64,000 nucleotides of DNA, taken from NCBI GenBank assembly GCA_032209605.1, contig JASFXZ010000010.1, positions 9,321,385 to 9,385,384 of the forward strand, in the 5' to 3' direction. Of this stretch, positions 39,601 to 50,199 are shown piece after piece. Below the pieces are notes generated by a model. It was not told where the DNA came from and ran no database searches. It saw nothing but the letters and a program-made list of their open reading frames with translations. How positions within the stretch are numbered: position 1 is the stretch's first letter; each line of letters opens with the position of its first letter. This DNA comes from Mactromeris polynyma (Eukaryota > Mollusca > Bivalvia > Venerida > Mactridae). The translations under genes and the position numbers were made by a program.

Positions 39601-42600
39601 TCCGATGCAGTTTGTTTCTTCCTTTACTTAGAACTTTATGTCTTCTTATGAGCAAGCATGTGTCATCATGGTCTTTTTGCTAATTAAGTGTTTGACAGTT
39701 TTGTAACTGTTTTTTAAATGAAAGACGTGCTAATACAATGTATGCCCTTTTTGTTAAGTTCAACTACAACAGTTGATGTTTTTACCTTTTTTTTATTTCT
39801 TCTTAAAGTCAATACATCACTTATATACTTAACACCATTGGAACAATTCCTTTGCTTTCCAAAGTTAAATGTTCTGATTCATATTTCATATGTCAAAATC
39901 GTGCGGAAAAACGTCATTAACTTTCATTCATTATATCATGTGCTGATCAGTAAATATTGCAAAAGAATCCAAATTCTAAACTTGTGTTTTTAATGGCATT
40001 AAGTATATACATTTGTATTCCTGAAATACAGTCGAATATCATAAAAACCTGGATAGTATCAATACTGCTCACTTTCATAATTATTTACCAATATGGGTTG
40101 CTTTATGATACAACTACATATACTTAAATCAATATTTTAATTATGCTTTGCTTTTTTTCAGAGGGAAAGGTAACGCAGACTCTACGCAATAAAGATGAAA
40201 CCGAAAGACGAAACATTATGCACCAAAGACTTAAAATTTTGAAGGAAATATTACGTATGCTTCCAGGTACCATTATTTTCCAAAGTAATTGTACATGTCA
40301 CATGCAAGGGCTTACTATTTCTACCATGTATGTAGACAAACAGCATAGAATATGGACTGGTGTTGGTCTGATTTACATGACTTGGCTCAGGAAGTTCCTG
40401 AGATGATAATTCTTTTGGTGGCTTCGTCTGGTAAAATGATCCCTGGATTAAGAATTTGGGTTATTCCAAGTTAAGGATCCTGAGGGTGTAGTTTGATTGA
40501 TAAATAAGCGGTGTGTATCCCAAAGACTAAGTAACCTCATGGAAATATAGTCAGCTCATGTAGTTGCTTCTAGGGGTTTGACATAAAATTCAATAGTAAA
40601 TATACACTGTTATCTTACTGGCCTTGGTAAAAATTTAATTGCACTTATCTGGACAACCTAGCGTAAATACAAACATTGATAGTAAGACATGACCAGTTGG
40701 AACAAAAAAGTTATTACTGTATTGAAAGATAACTCAACATGGTAAGAAAATTAGCTTATATTCTCAGTATTAGGCACCTGATAAAAAGAGTTTACCCGCC
40801 ATTTTCGTGTTTTTAGAATTTTTACTACATTCTTATAAAGTGTTTTTGAACGATGAACATGATTTAATGTACATCAAAATCAATAACAGGACCAAAGTGC
40901 AACTGTCCATTGACTTTTCAGTGATTGCCATAAATCACTACTTATAAAAACATGTGCTTTTACATTAATACGATATTTACACATTTATCTGGTGTCTGAA
41001 TTAAAGATAAGATACGAGATACAATAAATAATAATTTAAACTAAATCAAAACAAAACTTTCGATCGAGGAAGGCGTAAAAAGCTTCAGACAATAATTATT
41101 CCGTAGCCTCCATCTTTGAATTGTCAAATGCAAAAACATTCTGGGGGCGTCCACTTAACAAAACATTTTGGTAATAGAAGTTTGTTTGTGACTTCATACA
41201 TTGCGTAATTAACTTGTTAATTTGTAGATAGTGCAGAAGTTCATATGAAAACTGGAAGCATGTATAAGGAGCTTGGAAATTTGCTTGAAGCTGAAAGACT
41301 AACCAGTCGTGCTATAGAGTTAGATAAATATTTTGTAGTAGCTATGTTAAATCTGGCTGGAATTGAATACCAGGTATTTATGTTCATATGTATTCTACAT
41401 TGTTATGAATAATTTTAGCATAAATCAATTTTGGGACGATTTTTATGGAACTGAGGGTATCAGATTTGATCAGTGTACAAAATTTTAATTTTAATTTTGT
41501 ATAGAGGGTTCTGGGGATCCAGCTGATCTGTGTCAAATTCCCTTTTTAATCTCATTTATTTGCTCGCTTAGTTACATAGGAGCATATTATATATACAATT
41601 TAAGGGGTAATTATGAGCCCTCTGGATCTCAGGTTATGAATTTGTTATTTCAATTCTGATACATGTAAAGATTTCACCTTACTTTAATTATCATATTGAT
41701 ACATTAACATATAATAGACTTTATTGATATTGTTGCTTTGGCATCATAAATCCAGTCTACTAAATAATTAAACTAAAAACTGCCTATTAGATGAATGTGT
41801 TTTGATATTAATATGATTGTTCCTGTTTATTACTAATCAGTTGCATGTGTTATGGAGAGATGCAATTCACTCCACTTAGAGGTCGCATGCTTGAACCATT
41901 CTGGCAAGAAGGATAACCCATTTATGCAGAGTGTCAGTTGACCATTACATTGCTTTATACATGTACTAACATATAACATGCTTCTTGTTTAGTTGGGAAA
42001 ACATCAAAAAGCTATAGAACTCTACAAGCAAGCGGAACAGATGGCCCCTAATCTATGGGATGTTTATGCTCAGTATGGGGATTTCTTACTTAATACTCAA
42101 CGTCCGAGTGACGCAGCAGAAATGTATAAGAAGGTTTGTTATTGTTTGATATAGGAACAGAAGAAACAAGATCCTTTGTTGTACTGTTATATAACAAACG
42201 TTTGCCATAGTAAACCAATTATCAAGATGCTGAAAAAGTCAGCAACCACACACACCCAAGAAAAACACAAAACTAATCGGTATGGAATGATANNNNNNNN
42301 NNNNNNNNNNNNNNNNNNNNNNNNNNNNNNNNNNNNNNNNNNNNNNNNNNNNNNNNNNNNNNNNNNNNNNNNNNNNNNNNNNNNNNNNNNNNNNNNNNNN
42401 NNNNNNNNNNNNNNNNNNNNNNNNNNNNNNNNNNNNNNNNNNNNNNNNNNNNNNNNNNNNNNNNNNNNNNNNNNNNNNNNNNNNNNNNNNNNCTAAGTTG
42501 ACAAATCAATTGAATAACTTCATTGTCTGATAAAAAATAGGTTGGCTACATTTATAGTTGTTTATATTCTCACACAAACAACATAGTCATGTACTTAATG

Positions 42601-43090
42601 GCATGTATTGCAAGTAAATGAAAATAATATTTTCATATATTACTAACAGAAAATACTGCTTGGGTGTAGAGTATGTTTGTCTTGTACATGAACATCATGT
42701 TGCTTACTTGGACTTGGATCAAGTATCGTACAATTTGGAAATCCTTGCTGTATACATTATTAATTAGAAGTATTGTGAATTTACATTGTATAACATGTCG
42801 GGCATTTAGGGCACTTTTCGACATCTTGTAATTAAAATGAATTAGTAATAGTAGCTGTCGTATTATGATAATATTTGAACTTCAGTTAGTTATCAATGCA
42901 ATATGTAGCATTATGTCATTATAACAAAATGTTTGTTATAATAATAGTTTTACTTGTATTTAAGGGGACCCTTCTTCAACCAGATTCTATTCCATTATGG
43001 ACCCAGGTGCGATATGCTCAACTTATGGCGAATGACCAAAAGGGGGCAGACATTTCACTGAAGGAAATCAATAGGATAAAAGAGACATGA
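15613..43090 (+). CDS. JMJD8-like JmjC-domain protein with C-terminal TPR repeats, 10 exons
   Basis: Exons joined by homology and GT..AG sites with matching phases: 15613-15707, 22399-22980, 23322-23400, 24603-24744, 32265-32377, 39125-39227, 40162-40266, 41228-41373, 41993-42133, 42965-43090; 543 residues. A basic, serine-rich N-terminus precedes one membrane helix (about 67-86), suggesting a type II ER-membrane protein with a lumenal body. A CTIDR block (about 131) and a JmjC/cupin domain (about 230-360) follow. The metal site is H272-x-H274 with H343, matching the HxH form of JMJD8 in place of the usual HxD/E. GRKRWFLFP and WYHGTINL are typical JMJD8-type blocks. Three 34-residue TPRs follow at about 410-443, 444-477 and 478-511; vertebrate JMJD8 is much shorter and lacks them. 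Exon 1 is the least certain part: it has an in-frame stop upstream (15583) and a good donor, but ATG 22409 could be the true start. A missing exon in the N gap cannot be excluded, although phases join without one. Activity and substrate are unknown. Confidence 0.82.
15800..16640 (+). repeat. 28-bp minisatellite in intron 1 of the JmjC gene
   Basis: About 29 tandem units of 28 bases share the core gttaatgtttcattagct followed by tgtggcct. Variant units (cccg, or tttcccg in place of ggcct) are spread through the 3' half. The array begins about 90 bases after the exon 1 donor. Confidence 0.95.
16840..17346. mobile_element. MITE with ccgtaaa ends and TA target duplication
   Basis: The left end ccgtaaactcc and the inverted right end ccgtaaaatccc are each flanked by TA, and the next inner region (aatgcc.. 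/ ..ggcatt) is also roughly inverted. The 507-base interior has no reading frame of note. TA flanks suggest a Tc1/mariner-type non-autonomous element. Confidence 0.55.
17349..18734. other. Intron 1 sequence without recognised features
   Basis: A+T-rich DNA with no supported exon, RNA gene or mobile element. Confidence 0.4.
18735..18799. repeat. Near-perfect 28-bp hairpin
   Basis: The arms at 18735-18762 and 18772-18799 pair at 27 of 28 positions around a 9-base loop. The outer arm reads tcctcggtacccaggc. The stem is far better matched than its A+T-rich surroundings would give by chance. It could be a small palindromic element or an RNA hairpin inside intron 1. Confidence 0.8.
19433..19605. 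repeat. Long imperfect inverted repeat with CRE-like sites
   Basis: The left half (cttctttaagtgacgtcatt...gccccatatgg) is roughly the reverse complement of the right half (ccatatggagtaaat...gaggtcaccttcagaag). The left arm holds two perfect TGACGTCA palindromes, at 19448-19455 and 19476-19483. The arm motif ttctttaagtgacgtcattt recurs at 60238-60257, so this is probably a dispersed element. Confidence 0.6.
19606..20335. other. Intron 1 sequence without recognised features
   Basis: I see no exon, RNA gene or mobile element here. Confidence 0.4.
20336..20452 (+). repeat. Harbinger-like fragment with 26-bp tandem units
   Basis: The start (gcaaaacctagctaccta) matches the interior of the MITE at 27908-28330. 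Three units of about 26 bases with the core cgcacaaattcgttt then follow. The open frame across the units is a by-product of the repeat and not a gene. Confidence 0.6.
20751..20918. mobile_element. Mariner-type MITE, copy 1 of 3
   Basis: TA-flanked element with an end related to CAGTAAAACCTC (here cagtaacaactcaataata) and a clear inverted right end (gaggttttactg). The interior repeats 'tattgaggt' and 'aagaccac' motifs. Related copies lie at 54038-54181 and 60294-60470. Confidence 0.75.
21206..21541 (+). repeat. Dispersed repeat, relative at 48901-49172
   Basis: Shared blocks in the same order include tgtttgaattggct, gaaccattgcaatgtataac, catctttcttcaacaaata and aggaaatatatttttcatgt. The copies differ by several indels. 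No terminal repeats are seen and the class is unknown. Confidence 0.75.
21546..22398. other. End of intron 1
   Basis: No repeats or genes recognised. It ends in a pyrimidine tract (ccttttgttcttccag) that forms the acceptor of exon 2. Confidence 0.5.
23540..23790 (+). repeat. G-rich minisatellite of 22- and 20-bp units in intron 3
   Basis: Units gattgcacctcgaaaagcgg and cattgagactcaaagcggga follow one another, first as simple 22-mers and then as a 42-bp composite. Because 42 is a multiple of three, long spurious frames stay open on both strands. The unit resembles part of the dispersed repeat at 24054-24249, from which it may derive. Confidence 0.9.
24054..24249 (+). repeat. Dispersed repeat in intron 3, inverted partner at 28600-28817
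   Basis: Compared with the reverse complement of 28600-28817, the shared blocks in order are gtttgacaagtaatttca, gcgtgagttggctgt, aaatcc.ggagtctcc and cacatgtatg. The two copies flank exon 4 of the JmjC gene in opposite orientation. The class is unknown. Confidence 0.8.
25619..26069 (+). mobile_element. LINE 3' end with reverse-transcriptase C-terminus
   Basis: A frame at 25619-25720 encodes YEVWNSIPVNIRCLSDTETF and ends about 13 codons later at TAA. The WNSLP-x-xIR...FK pattern is the typical C-terminal end of CR1/jockey-type reverse transcriptases. A 3' untranslated part with a GT-rich tract follows, then AATAAA and a (TTA)n tail ending at 26069. It is 5'-truncated and lies in intron 4. 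Confidence 0.7.
26430..26872. mobile_element. hAT-type MITE with 8-bp target duplication
   Basis: The left end tagaggtgtaacgattc matches the inverted right end tatagctgcaacaattc at 13 of 17 positions. The 8-base direct repeat gttcagta flanks it at 26422-26429 and 26873-26880. Inner regions are rich in atcgaatcg motifs. The 443-base length, TAGAGGTGxAACGATTC end and 8-bp duplication fit a non-autonomous hAT element. Confidence 0.85.
27908..28330. mobile_element. Harbinger-type MITE with perfect 32-bp inverted ends
   Basis: The first 32 bases (from ggccatgccaaattgg) are exactly repeated in inverse at the right end. TAA flanks it on both sides (27905-27907, 28331-28333), the 3-bp duplication expected of PIF/Harbinger elements. 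There is no transposase frame in the 423 bases. An interior segment recurs at 20336. Confidence 0.85.
28600..28817 (-). repeat. Dispersed repeat in intron 4, inverted partner of 24054-24249
   Basis: Reverse-orientation copy of the intron 3 repeat, with clear but diverged similarity over about 200 bases. Confidence 0.8.
29340..29560 (+). repeat. Dispersed repeat, relative of 2255-2490
   Basis: Diverged second copy of the family described at 2255-2490, in the same orientation. Confidence 0.5.
29588..29648 (-). repeat. tRNA-like sequence (SINE head or decayed tRNA)
   Basis: On the minus strand the sequence has an A-box-like tagctcagtaggtagagc and a B-box-like gagttcgagttcc. Only about 13 bases lie between them where a tRNA needs an anticodon arm and variable loop, so it is not a working tRNA gene. 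Confidence 0.5.
30500..32264 (+). repeat. Minisatellite of repeated 3' splice sites before JmjC exon 5
   Basis: About 36 tandem units of 46-51 bases fill the last 1.76 kb of intron 4. Each unit contains a pyrimidine tract, an AG and then a copy of the first bases of exon 5 (gtgtgtatccagcat). Distal units read tttcattcccag/atgtgtatcctgcat; proximal ones read ctttcttttctag/gtgtgtatccagcat. The last unit runs straight into the real exon at 32265. The two units nearest the exon (32163-32213 and 32214-32264) are 51 bases long and open in the coding frame. The third (32112-32162) has an in-frame TGA. Unit 5' parts also resemble exon bases further in (actca, gaat), so the array was evidently seeded by the exon boundary. 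Confidence 0.93.
32378..33751. other. Start of intron 5
   Basis: No recognised exon, RNA gene or repeat in this part. Confidence 0.4.
33752..33875 (+). repeat. 46-bp tandem repeat, about 2.7 units
   Basis: Units begin at 33752, 33798 and 33844 with cagttgaaactactgcgta. They are nearly identical, so recent. Confidence 0.9.
34045..34970. mobile_element. Possible MITE with GTTCTAGAAC-rich ends
   Basis: Both ends of this A+T-rich stretch are packed with gttctagaac and variants (34045-34215 and 34915-34960), roughly in inverse arrangement, while the middle has none. This looks like a DNA element with subterminal repeats. Exact ends and a target duplication could not be fixed. Confidence 0.35.
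35490..35835 (+). repeat. Degenerate tandem repeat of tggttatatgacctatggccag
   Basis: Around twelve loosely conserved units of 20-30 bases combine ggttata, tgacctatgg and ccagt. It lies in intron 5. Confidence 0.6.
35836..39124. other. Rest of intron 5
   Basis: No supported gene. A run of 13 C lies at 38073-38085. The remainder is A+T-rich and unique as far as can be seen. Confidence 0.4.
40962..41105 (+). repeat. Dispersed repeat in intron 7, relative of 2942-3100
   Basis: Diverged second copy of the family described at 2942-3100, just before exon 8 of the JmjC gene. Confidence 0.5.
42293..42492. other. Assembly gap of 200 N
   Basis: Exactly 200 N in intron 9 of the JmjC gene, probably a scaffolding placeholder. 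The exons on both sides are in matching phase and complete the third TPR, so no exon need be missing. Confidence 0.95.
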
Positions 43091-43370
43091 TCGAAATGCT
43101 TGGGCGAAATGCCAAAATATTGGACCTTTGTTTGTGGCATGATAACATTTTTTTATTAAGTTGAATATATCACTTATTTAAGTTAATTTCAATGGAAATG
43201 TTTTATTTTAAAGAATTCAGAAATATTGTATTATGTTATGTATTCATATTTGATTTACACATCTTGTCAGCCATCAACAAAATTTTATAAGGCATCTAAA
43301 CAAAATTATCATGCTATCTGGCCAAAGTCTTTTTTATCACTGAATACTGAAGTCCTTTTCTATAGGTATA

Positions 43371-43376
43371 AATAAA
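43371..43376 (+). terminator. Poly(A) signal of the JmjC gene
   Basis: First AATAAA after the stop codon, 281 bases downstream. Confidence 0.45.
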
Positions 43377-43390
43377 AATGGGGATTTTCC

Positions 43391-46300
43391 AATCTGTTTT
43401 GCACTTTCTGTGTATTGACACCCGTACTATTGCTATGAGGATCAAGTTATAAAAATGCGACCTCTCGATTATTTTATTATAACTCATTCTTTTGTTGGAA
43501 AACAGTATTATTTACATCTCAGGATAGGATTTCCCCTCTATAAAAGTTATGAATATGAAATACATAGTGTTTTTCAAAGAATATGTTATAAGGTTTGTTG
43601 ATTTTTTAATTTTAAAATTAGCAGTATGTACAAAGGAATTAATTAGGAACATTTAAAATATTATTGTTTATTCTACCTAGCTAGATTGGCTAAAAACTGT
43701 GATCTCGGTCCTTGTGTTTACAATAACTTGTATAAATTGTTCTTTTTATTTATATGGTTGCAGCAGAGTGCATTGTGTTTGTGTGGAAATTGATTCATTG
43801 GTATTGAAACGAAGTTGCCAAAATATTTAAAATCATCTTGATTGATAGCATTGTCTGTTATTTCCCTTTTAAGTTATGTACTTTTCGGTAATCCCGTTTT
43901 GTTAATCAGATGGCTAAACGTGTACACCTCTGATTCATTTGACGACGATGATTTATTTGTAACATAAATCATTGTTTGAAGTTAAAGTGTATGAACTTTT
44001 AATCGATAGTATTCATCATAGTTTAAAATTAATGTGTATGAATGCTTAATTCATGTTTACCTATTAGTTTTCAACATATTGCTGAACTATTTTGTCTTTT
44101 TTAAATAACTGAGCATACAATAACAAATACTTTTCTAATTTTGGAACTGTTCATTTAATAATAAAAGTATAAAAAGTAGCAACAAAATATATACATACAT
44201 ACATACGCAAAGAGAAACAATGAAATAACAGAGATTAATGTTGCATTTAGTTTAGCCCAGCATACATGTCTCTGTACTCCGACTTTTACAGCGACAGTAT
44301 AGAGATGTGATGTCCGTGGCTGGACTACATTTAGTTATACAAACAAGGCATAAAAAGAAAATAATTAAAGGTTGGTTGGCTATTGTGTGCTTATGCTTAC
44401 TTGAGGGAACATATATACATGTACAATTAAATTATTGATGATTTATTGATAACATATATCATTATGTATGGATGCAAAATATTGTTAAGGTATATCTTTG
44501 TTCGAAGTAATTGCGTATCTATTGTTAATGGAGAACATATGTACGATTATTTGTCAAATTGTATGTATTTTAAAGCTTTCTTTATATAAGATACCATTGT
44601 TTAAAGTTGGACTGTCTTGATGATTTATTGATAAAAATATAATTGTTAAAGTAAGAATATATTGATTGATGCTAAATTGTAAACAGGTGTATTGTTGTTA
44701 GAATTATTGTGCTTTAATATTTATTTTATTACATATATTATTGTTTATAGTTACAAAGTTTTGCTGGTATTATAGTTTAAAGTTGTTGAGTATTGATTAT
44801 TAAGTAATAACTGATATAAAGGTGTTAAGTGTCAATGTGTAACATATTTTGCAATTTTAGTTACTTATTTTTTTAACATGACAGTATTATTGAAACTGAC
44901 CAAGGATATATTTATTTTATTTGTTTATCTATCGACTGTAATCTCACTTTTTAACAAACTTGCAAGGGAAATCCATGTTTTTATAACATATAAGTGCAAT
45001 ATATGAAGGAGCTCCAGCTTTAATCTTTCAGCCCCGTTTTTGCGTTTTAGGTATTTTGTTGTTTGCATTTCTACTTTACATGAAATGGTATTAACATGTT
45101 ATTGTTTTATTTTACTGTAAGAATTGTGTTCTGTTTTTGTCCTAGCTCATGGTGTATAAACCGATGCGTTTCCGACAGAGTAAAGCGTCTTGGACAGGTG
45201 AATAGTGGTATTAATTTTCTGACCAATTATTTGTAATTTCGATGTTTCTCTGGGATATTTTATCATCTGAACGACAGTGAATGTCTTTATTTAGTGGGAA
45301 AACAAAGCGACAGAATGCATCGCCTTCAGCTGCTCGATTTGAAGAGTTCGGATATATAATTGAATAGTTTTACTCTACGTATCAAAAGAAATATCATTAC
45401 GAACACTTCTAGCGAGTTACAAGTCTGTCAGTCCTCTTAACCTGAAGTTTGATCTTCCCAAGGGATCCTGCCGGTTGAGAAAAAAATTGGGGAAGTGATT
45501 GATCTGTCAAATTCTATCTTAAAACGCTTGTATTGTAGCTAACTTTTAACAGTCTTTCAAAGTAAATTCCAAAATCGATTCGAAGAATCACAACTCCGAC
45601 CCACCTGAGTCCTCAATCCATGTCACACGATGTTATAAAAGTTCCACAACAGTGATTCATTGACTAATTGTCTGTTGCTCAAGTACATTGTCTGGAAATA
45701 ATGAAACCGTGGAAATGTCTATTTTAGCTCCTACTAAATGCTATGGCCATGATCTATGGTTTTATAATTATAAACGGACTTTTATTTTATGTGAAAGTAT
45801 GACCACATTGATCTGAAGTTGTTTTATTGGTTCAGGACTGGTGTACCTCTCTTTTATAAAATAGACGAATAGTAATGAGGAACATGTTACATGCAATTAA
45901 ATATGTTTAAAACCATCATTGAACAATAGAAATATGAATGCTCGATTATTAACCAGAGCTAGTCTGTCAATATGTTAATATGAACATTAAATAATAACCA
46001 TTCATGGAAGGTTTAAGATATTATGATATGCTGTCGCGATAGTTTTATGCGACTGGTATCTTGGTAAGTGCAAAATACGTGTTGTGATAAAGCTAAACAA
46101 CAATTGACGAAAAATAAGATTCTATTGTAGTTCTTGAGTCTATTTCTTTTTCTGGTGAATGCCTCGGGTATGTAGGACCAGGCCCATTTTGTGATAATTT
46201 ATTTGGTCTATTCACTTATTCAACAATGTAATATCCAGAGCTACCTGTATACTAACATTGCTCCACACAGCCGTGCTGTTGTCCTAAATATTTTAGACTA

Positions 46301-47139
46301 ATTTACGAAGTCAGTTTTGGAAATACAATGTAAGTTATATTTGTTAACATTGTGCATTGAAATAATGATTCACACACAATTCCTGATGTATTGATCTTCG
46401 TTGTTAATTCTGTAACATTCCAGAAGGCAAATGTGATTTGTTTTATATATGTAGTGTTAGAACCTATGCTAGGCTTATTTTAATGCTTGGTGTATTTTCA
46501 AATGATAGTTTATTATGAATAATATTAACATTGCTTTTGTGTTATGCCAATAAATTTTATTTGTAGGTCACAACAGAATAAATATGTGTCTTATTAGTGC
46601 CTATAACAATATGAAATACGCTGAACATAGGTACCAGCACTCTGTTAATTTGCTTTATTAATTGTATTTTGTTTTAATAATTTTTGAAATGAGAAGTCCA
46701 AAGGTATATCTCCCAATGTAAAATAAAATAAAATATTTGTTGAAGACGTCTTTTGTCTAAACCATCTTTATGCATAATTTTAATTTTCTGTAAGCGTGCT
46801 ACAATTTCCACCCGTCTGTCAATAAGAACAGGTATTGTATGCATTGCAAAACTTTTGTGGGTTTTTTTGGTTATTTTTATACGATAAATTTAATGAAACA
46901 CAATTTTTCCTTTTTGTGTGTTTCCTAATTGACCTAAATCCTCTGGCCAGTTGCTTTTACCTGAATGTTAATGTTAGGCCCTGCCTACATATTTTAGCCA
47001 GTATATAAACAGTATTGTGTCTTATTTTTTTGTCAAGTTTCCAGTAAGGCTGCTTGTAAGTGTCCATACTGAAACACTTCTAGTTCGTCACCCTACATTT
47101 TTGCTGTTTAACTGTTTAACAATTTTAGCGGCCAAGGTC
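43391..47139. other. Gene-free stretch
   Basis: A+T-rich DNA with no supported gene. It contains a short (acat)n run at about 44192. A 54-base segment (45143-45196) bounded by exon-like AG and GT sites has no supporting homology. Confidence 0.4.
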
Positions 47140-47600
47140 TGAGATGAGAGCTTACTTCATGGTGAATTGTCCGTCGTGTATGCGTCCGGCCGTGCGTTTG
47201 TCTAATAACTTTTCATTCAAACGAAATCTCTTCATAAATCGCTTGGTGCATTTTGACTAAACTTCACAGGAAAATGATTTCGGTGGTTCGCTTTCAAAGT
47301 TGTTCAAATGGTTACTGTATGTTGCATAAATAGGTCACAAGAGCTAAAAAATATAAAATTGAAATCTGCTTGTCAAGAACCATAAGGCCCAGAGCTTTCA
47401 TATTTAGTATGTAACATTGTCTAGTGGTCCCCTACCAAGATTTTTCAAATTATGCCTTGGGGGTCAACACCCGCCCCGCCGAGGGGTCAAATATTTTATA
47501 GAGCTATATAGGAATTAAATTCGAAAATTGTCTTCTCCAGAAAAATGCTTATCAAAGGTTCTTTGAGCACAATGTAGCCAGTAGAGCATCAGACACTAAT
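47140..47600 (+). repeat. Dispersed molluscan-type repeat
   Basis: The order cgtcc-rich stretch, 'tggtgcattttgactaaact tcacagg', 'agtggtcccctaccaagatt' and 'aaattatgccttgggggtca' then 'cgccccgccgaggggtcaaa' matches a repeat I recognise as very common in bivalve genomes. Its transposon class is not clear from one copy. Confidence 0.55.
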
Positions 47601-48661
47601 TGGCCTCTTGTGATAACAAATATATTTATTTTATTTAATTGATATTTCACTGGTTTTATTCAGAAATTCTTGACAATATAAAAAGTGGTCAAATAAAATA
47701 CTTGAGCGTAGTTGTGATCTTGGTGAGCAGAGTTAGGAAGAGTAGAGCTGCAATTATTGTATCATTCTAAATATTACGTAATAATGAGTCTGCCATAATT
47801 TGTTTGCTAGTGTTTAGTTTACCTTGTTATGGTTATGAGTTCCAGTTTTGTCATTTACTATATTAATCCCTCTTATAATGGATAACACGATGATATTTTT
47901 TCACTTTCTGAACCATGTAAAATTAAATGTAATGGACTCGAAAACACAGTGTGTGATTTAATACTTTGTTTTATTCTTTTCAATGGAAATAATTTGTCAA
48001 ACTATTTACCAAGTGACATGATGTTGGTGAAAACAGAATTGCCGACTGAACCAAGGTCAACTATCTTTATGTTCTAAATTCTTGAAATCGTAGTTATATG
48101 ATTTGTGTCTATGAATGTCATGATGGTTTTTTTTTGTTATTTATGAATGCCGTGCTTATGAAACTTTTATTTTTTTATTTATGAATATCATGTCTGTCTG
48201 TACCACAAATAAACTTGGCCAACGTTTCTTTTTTTTGAGTTATGTGTTGACTGTTTTGCATGTTTTATATACTATCTTAATGCACTTGTGATGTATGAAA
48301 AGAGTGTTGTTTACATTTTTATACCTTATTTGTTTAATAACTTTGAATTTTATTAATTGAAAAGTCATATAGTTCGAACAAATTAACTAACCCGATCCTG
48401 ACTTTTATGCATGGAACTATCATACAGAGATTCGCTGAAAAACATCAGTTTACATTAGCTACTCAATTTGTAAAGGCGCGTTAAGTCGCACAACGACGAC
48501 AAAATGGGAAAACCCTAAACATAAATGATGGGTGAAAATACGAGTGCCGCTTTGGAAGAGTTGAAGGTAAAAACACCAACTGGGTGTAAAACTGGTTTAA
48601 GGTTGCACCAACCACAAATACACATTAATTTAAACACAATAATATCACTATAACAATATTC
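47601..48661. other. Gene-free stretch
   Basis: No gene or repeat recognised. Confidence 0.4.
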
Positions 48662-48868
48662 ATGAATAGTTGTTGCAAAGGGGGAGAAAGGAAGCCAGTA
48701 ATACCACGGACCACCAAGAGGAGAACTGTTGATGTAGAACTGAAGGAGAGAGGTAGCACCTGGGGACAAGCTCAGTTTGTGACTGATGGCAGAGGTAAGT
48801 GGGGGAAACTTGTTGAGGCTTTGTGTCCCAAATGGGATGGAGAGGATAAGTAAGTAAGGACGTAAGGT
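48662..48868 (+). mobile_element. Fragment of a LINE reverse-transcriptase C-terminus
   Basis: The frame includes RRTVDVELKERGSTWGQAQF and then GKWGKLVEALCP before a stop at 48851-48853, followed by a short (taag) tail. The RRTVD-ELK...W-A...D-W--LV-ALC pattern is the end of many invertebrate non-LTR polymerases. Only this last part is present, so it is a 5'-truncated copy. Confidence 0.5.
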
Positions 48869-48900
48869 ATTGCAACATTTAAAGATATATCTGGATCATC

Positions 48901-49172
48901 TAAACATACATGTTTGAATTGGCTAAAACATCTCTATTAAGAACCATTGCAATGTATAACTGATTGAAAATATCTTTTTTTACCATATTACTATAACAGA
49001 CGTTTTTTTTTTAAATTTTATGATGTACACACATCTTTCTTCAACAAATACGGATCAATTACATTATGAGTTCATCCTTTGTTAATGCATGTTTATTGAT
49101 GTTTAATTATAGGAAATATATTTTTCATGTTTGTTTAGGTAAACAAATGAACAAAAAATTAGCGTAATATTT
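48901..49172 (+). repeat. Dispersed repeat, relative of 21206-21541
   Basis: Second copy of the family described at 21206. It begins just after the LINE fragment tail. Confidence 0.75.
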
Positions 49173-49545
49173 CTTTAAAGCATGTTTATTGAAATTGCGA
49201 TAGCGCTTTAATACTTAAAATGTGATTTAAACTTCTGCGGGTATAATCAGCATTATGAAGAAAAGTTTTTGCAAATCCATGAAGAACATTGGAAACAAAC
49301 AGAAAAAAATATTATTACTGAAATCATGCTAAGAATAAGCAGCAGTCTGCATGAAATAGCACTGACAATACAGATAAATAAAACATAATAAACGATGATA
49401 CGCATGCAAAATATGGCAGGGTATAACTAATAAAGAAGTTGTAATACAGTTAAATAATAACAAATAAAAGAGAAATATAAAATATACTAAACAGTATTAA
49501 AACAGCTAAAAACGATAAGTACGAAAATGTATTCGATGAGCACCT

Positions 49546-49957
49546 GAAGAGAAGTTAAAGGTCGGGCAAGCATCTTATCAGTACGTAGTGGTGATTGGCC
49601 GACGATCGGCGACAATCAAATAGTTTTCGTAGTTTTGCGATCGTCATCGGCGATTTCTATTTGCGCAAGTTGATTAATTACTTTGAACTGAATCGGAAAA
49701 TTATGAGTAAAGACTTGAAACTTTAAAGGTAATATTAATATCTTGAATAATGAAGAGAAGTTAAAGGTCGGGCAAGCATCTTATCAGTACGTAGTGGTGA
49801 TTGGCCGACGATCGCCGACAATCAAATAGTTTTCGCAGTTTTGCGATCGTCATCGGCGACTTCTATTTGCGCAAGTTGATTAATTACTTTGAACTGAATC
49901 GGAAAATTATGAGTAAAGACTTGAAACTTTACAGGTAATATTTATATCTTGAATAAT
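49546..49957 (+). repeat. 206-bp tandem duplication with self-complementary core
   Basis: Two units (from 49546 and 49752) are nearly identical. Each contains gtggtgattggccgacgatc and, further on, gcgatcgtcatcggcga, which can pair with each other. The nearby end cccatcactg at 50190-50199 looks like a hAT terminus, so this may be the inside of a hAT-type element. I could not confirm a target duplication. Confidence 0.8.
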
Positions 49958-50199
49958 GTAAAAAATACAAGTTTCAAATTAAGTTCAAGTACTGACAAAG
50001 TTACATGCCAGATTCATTTGTATTTTGTAAAAAGTGACAGTTAAGTTACACGAAGCATTTAGCCTGATAAAAGGCACACTTCTAAATATTCAAAAGTCAT
50101 AACCGATTGTCCGATTATGTCGATTAATTGCATCGATTAGGTTATCCGAATACGCCGATTAATCGATTAGCAAATCTGACCGATTTGCCCATCACTGGT

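Noticed and set aside
45143..45196. Exon-like segment between ctag and gtgaat
   Set aside because: Only 54 bases, no homology, and no partner exon in phase; chance splice-like sites are common.
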